DNA of 64,000 bases from Phoronis australis (GCA_002633005.1 NMRA01000064.1:921997-985996), one strand, 5' to 3'. Shown: positions 22,583 through 34,690, numbered from the stretch's first letter. Numbers and translations are program-made. The notes: generated from the sequence alone by a model not told the origin.

Positions 22583-25500
22583 TTACACGTTTGGCTTAAT
22601 TTTCATAATCGTCTCTTTAAGCAAGTGCACATTTTTGGCGTTTGACTGATAATGCATGCATTTCCAAGTATTGACATGGCACGTTCCGTTGAATGGGTAA
22701 TAGCTGTTTAAGTTTAATGTGGAGCAGCTATGGAACCACCAACCACTCGACGTCCGCTCGGCGCAACTAAGCTTGTAATACCAATCACTATCGTTGTCTT
22801 GATCTGGGGCCGAAAATAAATTCCCAGTTTCGTTTCTCATGGTCGCAGATGTTACGTTTGCAGTAGTTGGTGGTGATACAAACATTTTGTACTTTTCCTT
22901 TTCACTCTCAATTGCAAAGGACGCGTGGTCACGTGTCACAATTTGACCTCTCCACTCCGTCGTAACATACCGTAGTCTGTACTGTGCTTGTTGGGTAATG
23001 TAATGAATTTTATCATTGCCAAGCCACAGTTCTCCGTCAAGTGTACCAAACCCTTCTTTGTAATTGTTCCACAGCATGCCAAAGTTAAGACTTCCGTCAA
23101 ATCTTCGCTGAATAACCGTCCAACCATCCTGGCAAGGTACCTCAAATGACTTTGTGCTGTTAAGGGGCCGAATGACAAGAAATCCCGTGTAGTTTATAGC
23201 TGAAAAATGCAAAACCTACAGGTCTTCCGACAATGGAACGAAGGACGAGAATGCAGGAATGTGCTACTATCTATGACCAATATTTAAGAATACGCATTCC
23301 TGCCACATACACATGTACACCTATCCAACAAGATCTATAAAAACGCATTTTGAAAATAATTTCCGGTTGAAATCCACCGTATTCGTGAGTGTGCCGCAAA
23401 AGACAGACACTCAGTAGTTTAAAACGTTGTTTTCTCTGTACCAAATACAGGGAGAAGATGTAACTTTTCGAAAATGTTGACGTTAAGGCAGGACACATTG
23501 TAAAACTCGAGCAGATCAATGAGCTATACCTGGTATACATGTACATGTAGCTCATTGGTCAGATCAAGGGCAGAAGACAGGACCCAATGCAAACTGAAAG
23601 TTCTTCCCAAGACTATACATTTCGACAAGTTGTTTTTTAAACGGAGTGGTGAAATTCAAAAATCAATTTTCGATACTGGGTCCATGGAAGGAATAAAACC
23701 TGGTTATTTTTAGTTGAAAACGAAATTGAAAAATTGGAAAATCTGTCCAAGTTTCTATTTTTCCTTTTTTGATTTCTCAAAAAATTGTGAAATCGAATAT
23801 TAGGAAATTGAGTCATTTATTGATTTGTTAAATGTGACGCGAACTACATAACAACTTACATTCATAGTTCGGAAACTAGGTTCATTTTATTTTTCCGTTC
23901 ACTTTAAAATCATAGAAGTTTACCATAGAGACGAGCTGTTGCCTGAGTACGTTGGCCGTTAAATCATAAACTACGAGAGCAATACAAAAAACTAATTCTG
24001 TGACCACTTTTGGGGACAAATTTGTTTTCGCGTTTTGATATCACAAACCACAATATTCTTTATAAAAACAAAAATACCTATGTTTAAACTTAAGCATTTC
24101 GATAGCGTTTTACTTTAAATTTATCTAATCATCAATGCTGGAAAGGGAACCCGGGGGGCTCGTTTCCATGAACGGGGCTCAAACGCAAAACAGAAATATG
24201 TTTTGTATGGGGGTAATGACCCCGCTGTATCCCCGGGGCTGCGCTAGAATTATCAGGAACACATTCTTCTTCCTGGTATCATAAATCTCACAAGCGATTT
24301 CAAAAACGGCTTTCTTTCACATACATGGTCTGCACGCTGCAATTTTTAACCACAATCTTGATGAAGATAATTGATGAAACTTCAATATCCCCTATAAGCT
24401 CGCCTTTCATCATCGAAAGAACTGGCGGTTTTTTCACGCTCGGGATCACCTTTTAAATGGCTTGTTGCGTCATTTGATGCGTCAACAGTGGTCTCAAGTA
24501 TTAATGAATTGGCAGTTCTTTGCAAACCGAGTTAACACTGCATCTGATTATGGAGCAAGTGGGTATCAATTTTACTAGACAACGGGTATTGACCGAAAGC
24601 AGAAGTTCGTTTCTTGGCGAGACAGATTGCAAGTTTAGAAATACTTATTAAAAACCTACCTGGTTGCGAGCAGTCGAAAAATATCTGCAAAAAGAGAAAA
24701 TTTAATTAGTTTTTTGAACTTGGGAAAGGATTCTGTAGAAGCTGGAACCGGCAGAAGCCAGTATTGTGTTCCGTAGCACTTACGTTACAGAAAATTTGCA
24801 TACACAGTTGTCATTTCACTTTCTGCATTTTTACCCGTAAAAAGATTCAATCGTAACCACAGTGAAAGACAAGGAATATTTCCTTCACAATCAAGAAGTA
24901 TAGTTAAGAATTAATACAAATTAGGACGCTCTTCTTTCGAAGGTAAATTAGACAATTTCTTGCACCATATCCTATTTATTTGTGCCTATTGCTCTAATAA
25001 CGTTTCTCAACTAAGATTGTTTCTGAACCCACGTAATTTTTGTCAAGATGAAATCTCGAAAACGCTGATATGGAACTTAGGATTTGTCATAAAAATCATG
25101 AAAGACCTGTTTTAATCTTCCTGAAACAGTGGAACATTTTTTAAACAACTCCTAATAGTATTTTGGAGACATGTGCATTGAGCAAGGTTTCGTTTGAATA
25201 ACATCACCCACCTTGAAGATATGAGGCCCGTTCCAACAAAACTGACTTAGTTGGGACAAACCTTAAATTTTTATAAATTTTGAAATAAAATTTAAATTTG
25301 ACATAAAACCAATCCAAGAAAGATATCTTAAGTTTGACTTAAGTGTTTGACAAAGGTTTTGCCGTAATTTTGACTTACTTACCGAATGTGGAAGTTTCAA
25401 AATTTGAAAGTTTAACTTAAGTCAAAAAGGAACTTAAGTCTGTTTTTTGGAACAGGCCCATGATATCATAAGTTTTCTAGGGTCGAACACAGAGGCTTTC

Positions 25501-25829
25501 TCTTACAATCCTGCTAGACGTGGCCGTGAGCTTACTGGGTGAACATTAAGCCAACCTACCTTTCGACCAACAGTGTGCCCTCCGACCAGATTCTCTCTTA
25601 CCCAGTGACCACAGTGTAGACAACGTTTGTTGTTGTTATTAAATATAAAAGTGACACAAGAGATGTCGCTGCTGCAAGTTATAGCACATTCTCCAACAGC
25701 TGTGGCGACGTAATGATCATTTCCAACGCAGTCATTTTCGCTTGTTTTACCCAGTTTGAATTCCGTTAGCATCGCTGTAACGCTTAAAAGACACCATAGG
25801 TAGGCCAAAGTGGTACTGGTCCATGACAT
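22583..25829 (-). CDS. PAN-fibrinogen secreted protein, copy B
   Basis: Three exons join in frame: 25560-25829 (90 codons), 24660-24684 (25 nt) and 22583-23199 (617 nt), giving 303 residues. Residues 1-19 are a signal peptide (MSWTSTTLAYLWCLLSVTA). Residues ~20-90 are a PAN/apple-like domain (ECAITC, RCLHCGHW, GRK). The microexon reads IFFDCSQP. The last exon is a fibrinogen C-terminal domain: INYTGFLVIRP, QDGWTVIQRRFDGSLNF, GELWLGNDKIHYIT, the DQDND calcium-site motif, SGWWFHSC and a C-terminal Cys pair. All junctions are GT-AG with phases 0 and 1. By family it is a secreted ficolin- or tenascin-type binding protein; the PAN domain probably mediates protein or sugar contacts. Several N-x-S/T sites are present. 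ATTAAA at about 22557-22562 could be a poly(A) signal. No breaks seen, so likely functional. Confidence 0.88.
25225..25459. mobile_element. GGCCCGTTCC inverted-repeat element
   Basis: The left end GGCCCGTTCCAACAAAACTG is matched by the reverse-complemented right end GGGCCTGTTCCAAAAAACAG, continuing into GACTTA. The interior is A/T-rich, rich in TTTAAATTT and CTTAAGT, with no coding frame. It lies in intron 1 of gene B, about 100 bp downstream of the PAN exon. Confidence 0.7.
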
Positions 25830-26273
25830 CGCAAAAGGGTTTTCTTCAATAAAGTTCTACTTGAATAGTTGACTTCGATGGGCATTTATCGATAACTTTC
25901 GCGTGTAGTCTATTGCTGTGCCGTCTGAACACTATCACGAACCCCTGATCACTGGGGCTGCTGTTGCATCATCAAGTTTTTATAGCAACAAAAATGCACG
26001 CCAAGAGCCAAGCACATCAATAATTAACGAACACGGTTACATTTTTATCGTTTGATAATCATTTCCTAGAATAACTTGCATTTTTAAAGGAGCATTGACC
26101 AGTAATGTTCAAATAAATAGCTGTGTTCGTTCCATGTTTGAACAGTACTAAGTAATGAAGTACTTTTCAAAAAAAATTAATCAACAGCATAATTAAGAAC
26201 CACATATGCGTGATATTTCCTGGTAACTAAATTGATTCGTTATATGGAATCCGTACTGAGTCTAGGAACCAGG

Positions 26274-26413
26274 GCTGAGTTGCATAAAGCTTCAAAAGTT
26301 ATCCGCTGAATAAGTTTGATTGTTCCATGACGTCAGGTGCATTGTTCAACAATAACAACATGATAATGCGACGTCATTATTGCTATATGCCGCATAACGT
26401 TTATGCAACTGGG
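26274..26413. mobile_element. GTTGCATAAA inverted-repeat element (MITE), complete copy
   Basis: The ends GGGCTGAGTTGCATAAAG and (reverse-complemented) GGCCCAGTTGCATAAACG are inverted repeats. The interior has CGTCA-type palindromes and AACAATAACAACATGATAAT. Reverse-complemented, it aligns over nearly its full length with 30365-30515. It lies upstream of gene B. Confidence 0.8.
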
Positions 26414-26959
26414 CCAAAACAAATGTGAGGAAGAAACACACACGAATATTTCAAATTTTATCATTTTCTTTGACTTTTGTAATCCCGATATTTAAAGAAG
26501 AATATAAGCGTAATTTAATGATACTTAAAAACAGTACATTTCAATATTCAAAAATGAGGTGGGACATATATTTCAGTCCGGTTATTAAGTACTAGTCCAC
26601 GAGAGCACCAGCCATGAGCGGCAAGGTGGGGGTCAGCCGATTTTCACCAAAATTGGCACATAGGTAGTCCTATGGGATCTATAAACAGCGGTAAAATATT
26701 TCCTCAAAATATTGCGTTTTTCTAAAGTTATAGGCTCAAACACATTTTACGGCTTTGCAGCCATGTTTTCACGGTATATAAACTGTCCAGTTTTAACTGT
26801 TCATAGTTTTGCTGGAATGAAAGCTATTGATTTATTATTCACTTGGCATTGTTTAGTGGTGCCTGTAGATTGTTACACAGATGTCTTGAAACACGATTCC
26901 GATTTACCACCCTCATTTAGTAGTTTTACTACACTGCCCCCCGTTATGCCATTTTGAGG

Positions 26960-28830
26960 TTGTGTTCAATACACTGATGTACCAAATCTGCCCCCACTGT
27001 TATGAGAATGAAACTTAGCCAAAATGTTGACAAAACATGTTACTTTCATTTCGTAAAATAAAAACTTTGTCAGCCAGTTTATTAGTTATATATTTTGGCA
27101 CCTCAAATGTACTAAAATGAGAAATTTTCATATATCTGAGATCGATGCGAGAGCACCGTAAAATCCGATTGTCCTTCATGTTTTTCGATATTTTGCAACA
27201 AGTTAGTTCCTCCTGAATGTTTTGAAAGTTTTTCTACTCATCACTTAGGGCTACATGTATAGTACCCCTAAATACCATACATGGCTCCATTTTGTTAAAA
27301 TCCGTAGTATGTCTTCCACAGTGAAGAGGGTTAGACATGAACTCGACAAATGTAGGTTATATTGATTTACAGTTGTTTTACTTTGCAATTTCCTCATGGG
27401 TATTTCTTCACACATATTCAGGTCAGATTTTCTTTTGATCAAATGTTCATGCAATGCATTGTAATATCAAATGAATGATAAGTTTGGTTGCATGACCGCA
27501 ATTTTTCCCACGACTTAAAACAAAAGACCGCAGAAATTTTCCAGACGAAATACCGGGTTTGCAGTTCTGTAAAAACATTTGAATGACAAGACAAATTCCA
27601 CCACTGTCCATGGCAACTCGTCGCATGTTTTTCGCCCATCGGTCCTATCATTGTTTTCCTTTGTTGTGTCATTGTTGGATGTAACAACACAGGTCGCATG
27701 GATATAGAACCTTGCGTACATGTACATCAGACCGTTGCCGATAAGTGCTCGTCATTATATATTTATTATAACAACGGAAACAATGAAGATGCTAATCTAT
27801 TGTTCTCTATGCGACCAGGTTTCCCATGGATGACCACAGAAGAGGAATCCCAAAGTATCCACTAACAATGACCACGCACCTTAGTAACTATTACCGCTCA
27901 CACGAATCCTTTCCGAGGAACCTAGACACCAAATTTTTATATCCGTGTATTGTGTTGTATTGCTCATGGTACGGGTTCAGACTCTGTTGTATTAAGATTT
28001 TAATCCCCAACCCTGTAATATGTAGTTTGAGTAAAATTTCTAGACAATGCCGATTTATGGATTTATTCTCCTTCAAATGAAGAGTAAAAATCAAATTGTG
28101 CAGAGGTTTTTTAAAAGTAATCACTTATTGGAAGATCACGCATCTAAAAAATAAAACAATGTTTGACAATGTTATTCATTATCTTATTTGAAAATTGCCT
28201 TACTCACAGACAACTCATCTAAGTTGAAAATATTCCTTGTGAAAAAATATAAAATACCAACCAGAGACTTGTGTACTACAAAATATGTTTTCGTAATACA
28301 ATGCAAAGATGATTGTACAGTCAAAAGTGCAAAATGTTATGACTAATAAAAAAATTACCTTCTAGATCTTTTCAACACTCTAATTGCTACCGGACAGAGT
28401 CAACCACACAAAGCTCATAAAGTCAGGGAATTACATTTAAGGTGATGTAGTCTCACTGCGAAAAAGTGATTTCGCAACATCGCTGACAACACTGGAAATC
28501 TCTTCTTCACAAACTTGAGGTAGCTGTATTTACCACGTCAATGTTCTTATCAAAACTAACCACCACAAAATGAAAAATTGGTTTGTCGGTTCCAATTAGG
28601 CAGCATTTTACAATGAAATGGTCATGAAAAAATACTTTTGCAACATGGTTTGCATTACAATTGCCCTACGATTACAGTTGTACATACATACTAGACCAGT
28701 AACAAAACTACCCATGGGAGCCATAAATGGTCAATTCGCCAAAAAAAAACAAGGAGCCACCAGAGCTAATGTGCCAATACTTTTCAGTACTGCAACAAAA
28801 AATCATTTGAAGTGGACATAAGCTCGCCTA
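26960..28830. repeat. Segmental duplication P, copy 1 (partner 42060-43865)
   Basis: Direct-orientation similarity across the whole segment: TATGAGAATGAAACTTRGC, AAAACTTTGTCAGCCAGTTT, TGGATRTAACRACACAGGTC, ATGAAGATGCTAATCTATTG and AACATGGTTTGCATT all recur in order. It begins about 1.1 kb upstream of exon 1 of gene B; its partner begins about 1.3 kb upstream of exon 1 of gene A, so the repeated unit includes long 5' flanks. Minus-strand open segments within it are described with the partner copy. Confidence 0.9.
28440..28790 (-). pseudogene. Frameshifted copy of the uncharacterised ORF at 43467-43775
   Basis: The minus frame reads SFVTGLVCMYNCNR and MQTMLQKYFF as in the partner. A one-base loss in the following His-Asp-His region then shifts the frame and leads to a stop. 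The remainder (CCLIGT, KPIFHFVVVS, VCEEE) survives in another frame. Since one copy is open and the other broken, this may be a dying gene fragment or transposon piece. Confidence 0.45.
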
Positions 28831-28839
28831 AAATCACAT

Positions 28840-30340
28840 AAAACAACTCTTGATTTAGACATTTTACCATCACGAAACAGGTATTACTTCCAGGTCACTT
28901 TTGAGCAATTTCAGAACTTTGAAAGATCTGGCAATATGCAATTGCTAGAGACCAGACTAATAATGTGTGATTTTATACACACAGCATGGTCTCAAGGAAT
29001 AGCAAACTGTCAATTCGCTACATTTCCAGAAATCACTTCCCATCTGGATAAGGAACAAACTGAGCAATGTTTATAGAGGTAAATGGCCTAAATCAAAACT
29101 TAATACCTCCTGGACAGAATATGGGTTTACAACCCAGGCAGAAAGATAAGTTAACAAAACCAGCCTAACTGCAACAGAGTCTCAAATTTCAGTAATATAT
29201 ACCCATTTACAAACAAAATCTATAATGGTAAATAAAATGCAGAAACATGAAATCAGATCAATTACGCATCTTCAAGGAAAAGGAATAGTACAGTGGTCAG
29301 AAATCATATAAATGTGATGGCGACACTGAGAAATCCTGTCAGACCAAAAAATCCAGTGGCTAAACAAAATGAACAATGTATCATGATCCGTGCCTGGACA
29401 AAAAATCAGTCTTAGACTAGGTAAATTTTAGATTTGTGCTGTTCACACAAGCAGTTCTGGTGCAAACAAAGCTTGTGACAACACACAAGCCTACAGTGTA
29501 CATGTACTTCCCTACACAGCTGTGCTGACACAATAATGCCCGGCACTTTAGGTCAGCCATCATTCAACTAACGCATTGTAAGCTTTAGTTTGGTATTCAG
29601 ACGAATTGGATGAACAAATTTAGTATAATTTCATATTTTATTGGGAAATGCTAGTGTTCTCAAATTTAATTAAAAACATTTAAGCAAACCAATTGTTTTA
29701 ATTGTTGTATTATACCATGGTATATTAATGCGAAGAAACGGCGCACAACTAGTGACTGGTTTAACATGACAAATACACATACGCGGTCTGAAAATAGTGA
29801 AATTCAGACACCTATTACCAAGCCTGCCTGAAGGGCTGACAAAGTTTTTATTGTATTAATTTCAAGGACATGGAGTCTTCTACATGTCCATGTTATTATT
29901 TTTAGTTTTCTCGCGGGGGCAGCTTCGCTATAAGGGTACAGCTTACTGCTGGTTTTTCTCAAGACGGAAATGTACCTCCACGGAAACAGATCCAGTGTTA
30001 CCATGGTAACCGATATTGCAGTGTCGGTGCCGTTTTTACTCACATTGGTCATGAACCTATCATGTGATATCAAAATTGTTCAGAAACGATTCTGTTTGAA
30101 GCAGAAACTGGAGTAGAAAATTTGGTCAAAAATGACTAATTCCACAACAAAAAATTGCCTCATTTTGCCCCCCAGAACACCTCCCTTGTATCTCCTAAAC
30201 CACCAAACTTTGTGATGTCATACTTCACCCATTTTCTCTCTTCTCTAATGTGATTCATCAGACTAAACATGGATCTGAATGGTTGACCCCCAACTTGCCG
30301 CTTGTTGGCTGTACAGTGGTCGGTGGATCCGTGGACTGAT
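28840..30340. other. Intergenic, no supported gene
   Basis: AT-rich sequence. The minus frame at 29804-30073 has no recognisable domain. No repeat structure is obvious beyond short homopolymers. Confidence 0.4.
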
Positions 30341-30364
30341 ACTTAACAACAAAAAACAACATCA

Positions 30365-30515
30365 CCACCAGCAACATAAAAGTTATACGCCGTATGGCAA
30401 CAACGACGTCGAATTATCACGCGTCACGTTGTTATTGTGGAGCAATGCACGTGACATTATGCAACAATCAAACTTATCCAGCGGAAAATTTTTGAAGATT
30501 TGTGCAACCCAGCCT
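30365..30515. mobile_element. GTTGCATAAA inverted-repeat element, second copy (opposite orientation)
   Basis: It aligns with the reverse complement of 26274-26413: ACGACGTCGAATTATCA, ACGTTGTTATTGT, GCAATGCAC, CAACAATCAAACTTATCCAG and the end GTGCAACCCAGCC. The left end is diverged. It abuts segmental duplication Q. Confidence 0.75.
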
Positions 30516-30608
30516 TCATATGTAGCAAAATGTGTAAACAAGGACTTCAGGCATTGGTGAGCGTTTATGTGGATATCCAAATGTTTTTCATAACATGTGC
30601 GCGCGTAA

Positions 30609-30625
30609 GTGTGTGTGTATGCGCG

Positions 30626-30709
<84 letters not shown>

Positions 30710-30731
30710 GGTGCACGCGTGTATGTGTGTG
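30609..30731. repeat. (GT)n microsatellite
   Basis: There is a pure GT run of about 74 bp (30631-30704) within a wider GT-rich tract. The partner of duplication Q has only a short GT-rich stretch here (about 35050-35082), so the expansion followed the duplication. Confidence 0.97.
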
Positions 30732-31099
30732 ATTTAACGAGAAACGATAATGCAAAACAGATGCTTTGCTGAAGCTCGACTGTTCCAGTACATTGAGTTA
30801 TGCCTAATAGAAAGGTGTGGTCCTTAATTCAGGGAGAGGAGTGAGAAACTAGTGTGTTCAGTGCATACCAAGATGTTATTATGCACGAGATTGTAAGGGA
30901 AAAGTGAATTATCCCTTATAAGTTTATAATTGTAAAATGACCTTTGCTCACCTCTGCAGTTCCCACCTGCACACAGGTCATATACTCAACTAGTCAATGT
31001 GTTGCCTTTAATACATGTGCATGTGGTGAATCCATATTTTAACTGCAAAATATTGTCACAAAAACAGGTCCTGGTGGAAATGATGAAGTGGCGATAGAA

Positions 31100-31252
31100 T
31101 CATAAGCGGCGCAACATAACGGGTTGTGGGGGCTATAGCTTCCTACTCTTTTCTCCACTGCACCGCCCATGGTCTATACAGTGGGTGGTTCACCATAGTG
31201 GATCTGGGGGCTGTCGCCCCCACTTTTTCAGTGCTGCGCCGGTCATGTACTG
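31100..31252. mobile_element. 153-bp MITE with 5-bp target duplication and a paralogous empty site
   Basis: It is bracketed by TAGAA at 31095-31099 and 31253-31257. The ends are imperfect inverted repeats (TCATAAGCGGCGCAACA; reverse-complemented right end ACATGACCGGCGCAGCA). An internal GGGGGCT...GCCCCC hairpin is also present. The partner duplication shows the unoccupied site GGCGCTAGAAGCAGTGTGG near 35492-35510 with a single TAGAA. Non-coding. Confidence 0.85.
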
Positions 31253-31539
31253 TAGAAGCAGCGTGGTACTGTGCTCCTATCACTGACCGGTCTAATGATG
31301 TCCGAGTTAGTGAAGAAGAAAAATGACCAGCTGCCGACGTAAGCTTCACGGACAAAATCGAATAGGGTGTAACTTACCGAACCATAGTCCTACGAACTGC
31401 TCAGGTTTCTGCTCTTCAGGTAAGTACAGCATTTGTTATGATTGTGCTCATTGATTGACAATTCCGACTTTTGGTGGCGATCCGACAATGAAGAATTCTC
31501 TAATGCTTATTGCAAAAAGCACAACGTGCGATAATAAGA

Positions 31540-32250
31540 GTAAAGCTCAGAAAGCGCCAGAAAACATTATATCTGGTTGAATAAAGAATGATAGTAGATC
31601 TATATACACAAAACGTACCTCGATTGGCGTACATGAAATAATATCCCACTCCACACTTTTCCGCGTATCGACCTTGACCAAATACGCTGCGAATTCCTAA
31701 GTTTCTTTCATTTTTACCGCAGATATTTTATACTTCACTCAGACTGTTCACGTGTCGGATCACATCCTATATGTATGTAGGCCATACGCGTTAAGCTGCA
31801 TGTTTTCTCTTGTAAAAGAAACAGTTTTAAATGTGACGATTTATTACTTGAAAAGAAATAACAAAGATGAAAACAAGGGTAACTTTTCATTGAACGTGTA
31901 ACATCTCCAGACTGAAAATAGTTAAAGTCCTTTTCTCACGCGTTGTTAACCCTTATTACATGGTTAGAAGATGTTATAAAGATCCAAGAAGTACCTACCC
32001 CATAATTAATACACGATCCGTACTCGAAAACAGTTTAAATGAACGCGCCACTCACGATTAACACCCGAAGAAACACCGCCATTTTGAACTTGCCGCGAAC
32101 CCGGAAGTACAATTCATTCAGGAACCCAGGCCGAGAAAACGCCGTCAGTGCGACTGGAGCGGTGCCTGTACCAGCCAGCAAACGAGGATAAAAAAAATCG
32201 ACAGCGCGCCTTAATTTTGATAAAATCAAACTACGGACAATTTCATGGAA
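31540..32250. other. Intergenic, no supported gene
   Basis: No recognisable domain. The minus frame at 32035-32403 extends into the long inverted repeat and shows no family resemblance. Confidence 0.35.
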
Positions 32251-32257
32251 TTTGCTG

Positions 32258-33590
32258 AAGAAATGTGGTGAATAAATTTTGACAGAAATTATTTTGCCAG
32301 ACTCGGGACCACAGCCTATCGACCCGGTGCGGATCGAGACCAGACACTGGCGAACGGTAAATGCATGCGGTTGCAAGCTGTTTTGTCGAAGTAAAATGGT
32401 CAAATGATAAATGCTGCATACCCGGTATATTCAAGGGTAGTTTTAGACACTTGCATGAAATTACGGGCTGGTTAGTCCTGTGTCACACTCTTCTGCCGCG
32501 GCAGACCTTAGTTAGCCTCAGTCACCAGCTACCAGTGAAGACTATAGTCAAAATACAGCTTGTTAGTAGGCCTATACAGCTTTGCGCCAAGACTACCCTT
32601 AGGCCTAACTGGACGCTGGCCACAAACACAAAAGACACGAAAATTGAACAAAGTTTCTTTTTTGTAGCAACGTTTGTCAAAATGTTTCAACGTTAAATCT
32701 TCAAAAATTACAAAGTAGCCGATTGAACATGCCTTGCAGTTCAGCAAATGTCGACATTGGTTTGTGCCGCCAGAAATGAGACGAAGTCCAACGGGAATTG
32801 TGAGCACATTTATCACTTAATGAGTAACAACTGCGAGGCTGAAATTTGGTGAACACTGCTAAATCGTGCAGAATAGTAATTTAAGATATGTCTAACGAAA
32901 TTTCACCGTAATTTGTTGGCGAGAGCAATTTACACAAAGTTTTAAACTCGTAACTCATCCCGCTGTCCTCCAATATGGCCGACGCGATCCAAACAAAGTG
33001 ACCCAAATTTCGCCACAAAAATTACAATAGCTTTACAGTGCTTGCCCCGATTTTTACTGAGTAGAATGTACTACCTTTCCGATGATAGCAAAGTAATTTT
33101 TCAAAACGAGGAAAACATAAAACCGAAAAAATTGGTTCGAACCATATTGGTTCCTAGGTTCGACCCACCTACGTAAGGAACTAAACACCAATGCTATTTT
33201 AACATACTAAGTACGCGTAACATTCCAAAAAAAATCAACGACCACTAACTACAAACTATAAATACACTACATATGCAAACGAATCACGAAATATTACTAA
33301 TAAAACAAAATAATGAAGACTTTTTGAGCAAGCCATAGCACATTCAGTTACAAGGAAAAAATGGCGGCGTTCAGGACAAGTTCCTGAACTGATGAGCCGG
33401 AAATGTGGGAACGGAAATAACCGATGACAACTGGAAATCATACGCTCAGAGAGAAGGGTCAAATACTCATAAAAAATCGCTTTTGGGAAGAAAGGCGAAA
33501 AGAATATAAAGAAAGGGTGTCGAAAATAAGATTTTATGTAGTAAGTATTTTCGGATACTGGAACCACATGGGCAGTTTGCAAGGACTTTA
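32258..33590 (-). repeat. Long dispersed repeat, copy 2
   Basis: Reverse complement of the repeat at 12955-14390, without the 248-bp MITE that interrupts copy 1. It carries the same landmark blocks, such as GTATTTTCGGATACTGGAAC at its right end. Open frames are not shared with copy 1. Confidence 0.8.
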
Positions 33591-33699
33591 AATATCAACA
33601 ATATTTGGTATTGTAGTTACCGAGGAATCGGCCCCTGAGTTGCAGACGATAAAATATTTAGAAAATGAAAACTGAGACAGAACTCACATAATTAACATT

Positions 33700-34070
33700 A
33701 TACCTCAATATTAGCGTCGAATGGCAAATACAACCGTGTAATAACCCATTTAGTTATCTCACTAGTGAGAAACATTTTGGCGGGAAAGCGAGGCCGGGCC
33801 TCAAGAGTTTCAAGTCGCCGTCTTTACCACTACACCACTCAGCGGCTGACGTCATCGAACATGAAAATAGAATACTTAAATGAGCACGCGCAACAATCGA
33901 ATGTTCAGCAAACGGCATTGTACCGACATTTATACGCTATGAAAAACAAGACGCATAATTTCCATAAAAACGATATTTTTGTTGTAATTCAGTGAAATTT
34001 TTCTTTCATGTTCTCTCACGTGTAAATCACCGATCTCCAATTTCAATGCGGGTATCGCAGTCCGGTTATT
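33700..34070 (-). repeat. tRNA-containing repeat, copy 1 (partner 44170-44530)
   Basis: Read on the minus strand it contains GATCGGTGATTTACACGTGA, GACGTCAGCCGCTGAGTGGT, the A-box-like GTGGTGTAGTGGTAAAGACGG, CCCGCCAAAATG, CTCACTAGTGAGATAACT and GGGTTATTACACGG. The same blocks occur in the same order on the plus strand at 44.17-44.53 kb. The tRNA-like part sits in the middle of the repeat. Confidence 0.8.
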
Positions 34071-34330
34071 AACAACAAAAACAAGATCACCAACAACAAC
34101 AATCGTGCAAAAAAAAACATTTAGAATCATTCTAAATAGACTGAGACATTAGTCAAGCTGTGGGCTTTTACATGTACATGTAGATTGTGCAAATTATACT
34201 CCGCAGTGTGTTCACGCACAACATATATCGTGTCGAGTGTTTTCACGATGCAAATGCAATAAGACCGAATAAAGTTAGAATCGCAAATATACATATTATA
34301 TTCAAACTTGATAAATGTGCACTAAAACTG
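34064..34330. repeat. 5'-flank fragment, partner 36280-36500
   Basis: GACTGAGACATTAGTCAAGCTGTGGGC and TACTCCGCAGTGTGTTCACGCACAACA have diverged counterparts at about 36345-36410. It forms part of the mosaic of duplicated non-coding pieces between genes B and A. Confidence 0.55.
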
Positions 34331-34369
34331 TAAGAGCTCAACTGATTTAAATGTTCATCAATTGACATG

Positions 34370-34690
34370 TCCGCGCATTTTCTTCTGTATTGATTTGTGT
34401 CGTGCTGGGTTTGTGTCAAATAGGACCATCTAGGAACGATATGTAGTTGACATTTTGTTTCTCATAGTAAGGACAATTTATCTTTTCAGTTGCACTACCT
34501 ATGAAGCACAGAACAAACAATGGCAGTGTAACTGCGAGGAAAAACGACACCGGAGGACATGCACGTGTAGAATTTCCTCGTACAATGTATCAATGTCAGG
34601 AGTTCAAGTTCAGTTATCATGGACCTGATTCTAGATTTGCAGTTAAGTCGCAAAAGTTGGCATTTGCGTGTTTTTTTGTTCGAAAGTTTG
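34370..34690 (-). repeat. Orphan duplicated 5' flank of PAN-fibrinogen family
   Basis: It matches the flank of pseudo-exon D (5395-5720) and of gene A (40850-41060): CTAGGAACGATAT, TTGACATTTTGTTTCTCATA, GAAGCACAGA and CTAGATTTGCAGTTAAGTCGCAAA. No PAN exon follows on the minus side (below 34370), so a former gene copy seems to have been deleted or overwritten by the tRNA-containing repeat. Confidence 0.6.

Larger units (their letters stand above)
30520..31530. repeat. Segmental duplication Q, copy 1 (partner 34960-35830)
   Basis: Shared in order with the partner: GACTTCAGG, TTTAACGAGAAAC, the AAGATGTKATTATG...ACGAGATKGTAAGGGAA block, the AGAAGCAGYGTGGT block, AACCATAGTCCTACGAACTG and ATTCCGA. 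Copy 1 carries two additions: an expanded GT microsatellite and a 153-bp insertion at 31100-31252. It lies in the far upstream region of gene B. Confidence 0.85.

Noticed and set aside
30500-30772. ORF with a long VCVCVC peptide
   Set aside because: Translation of the GT microsatellite.
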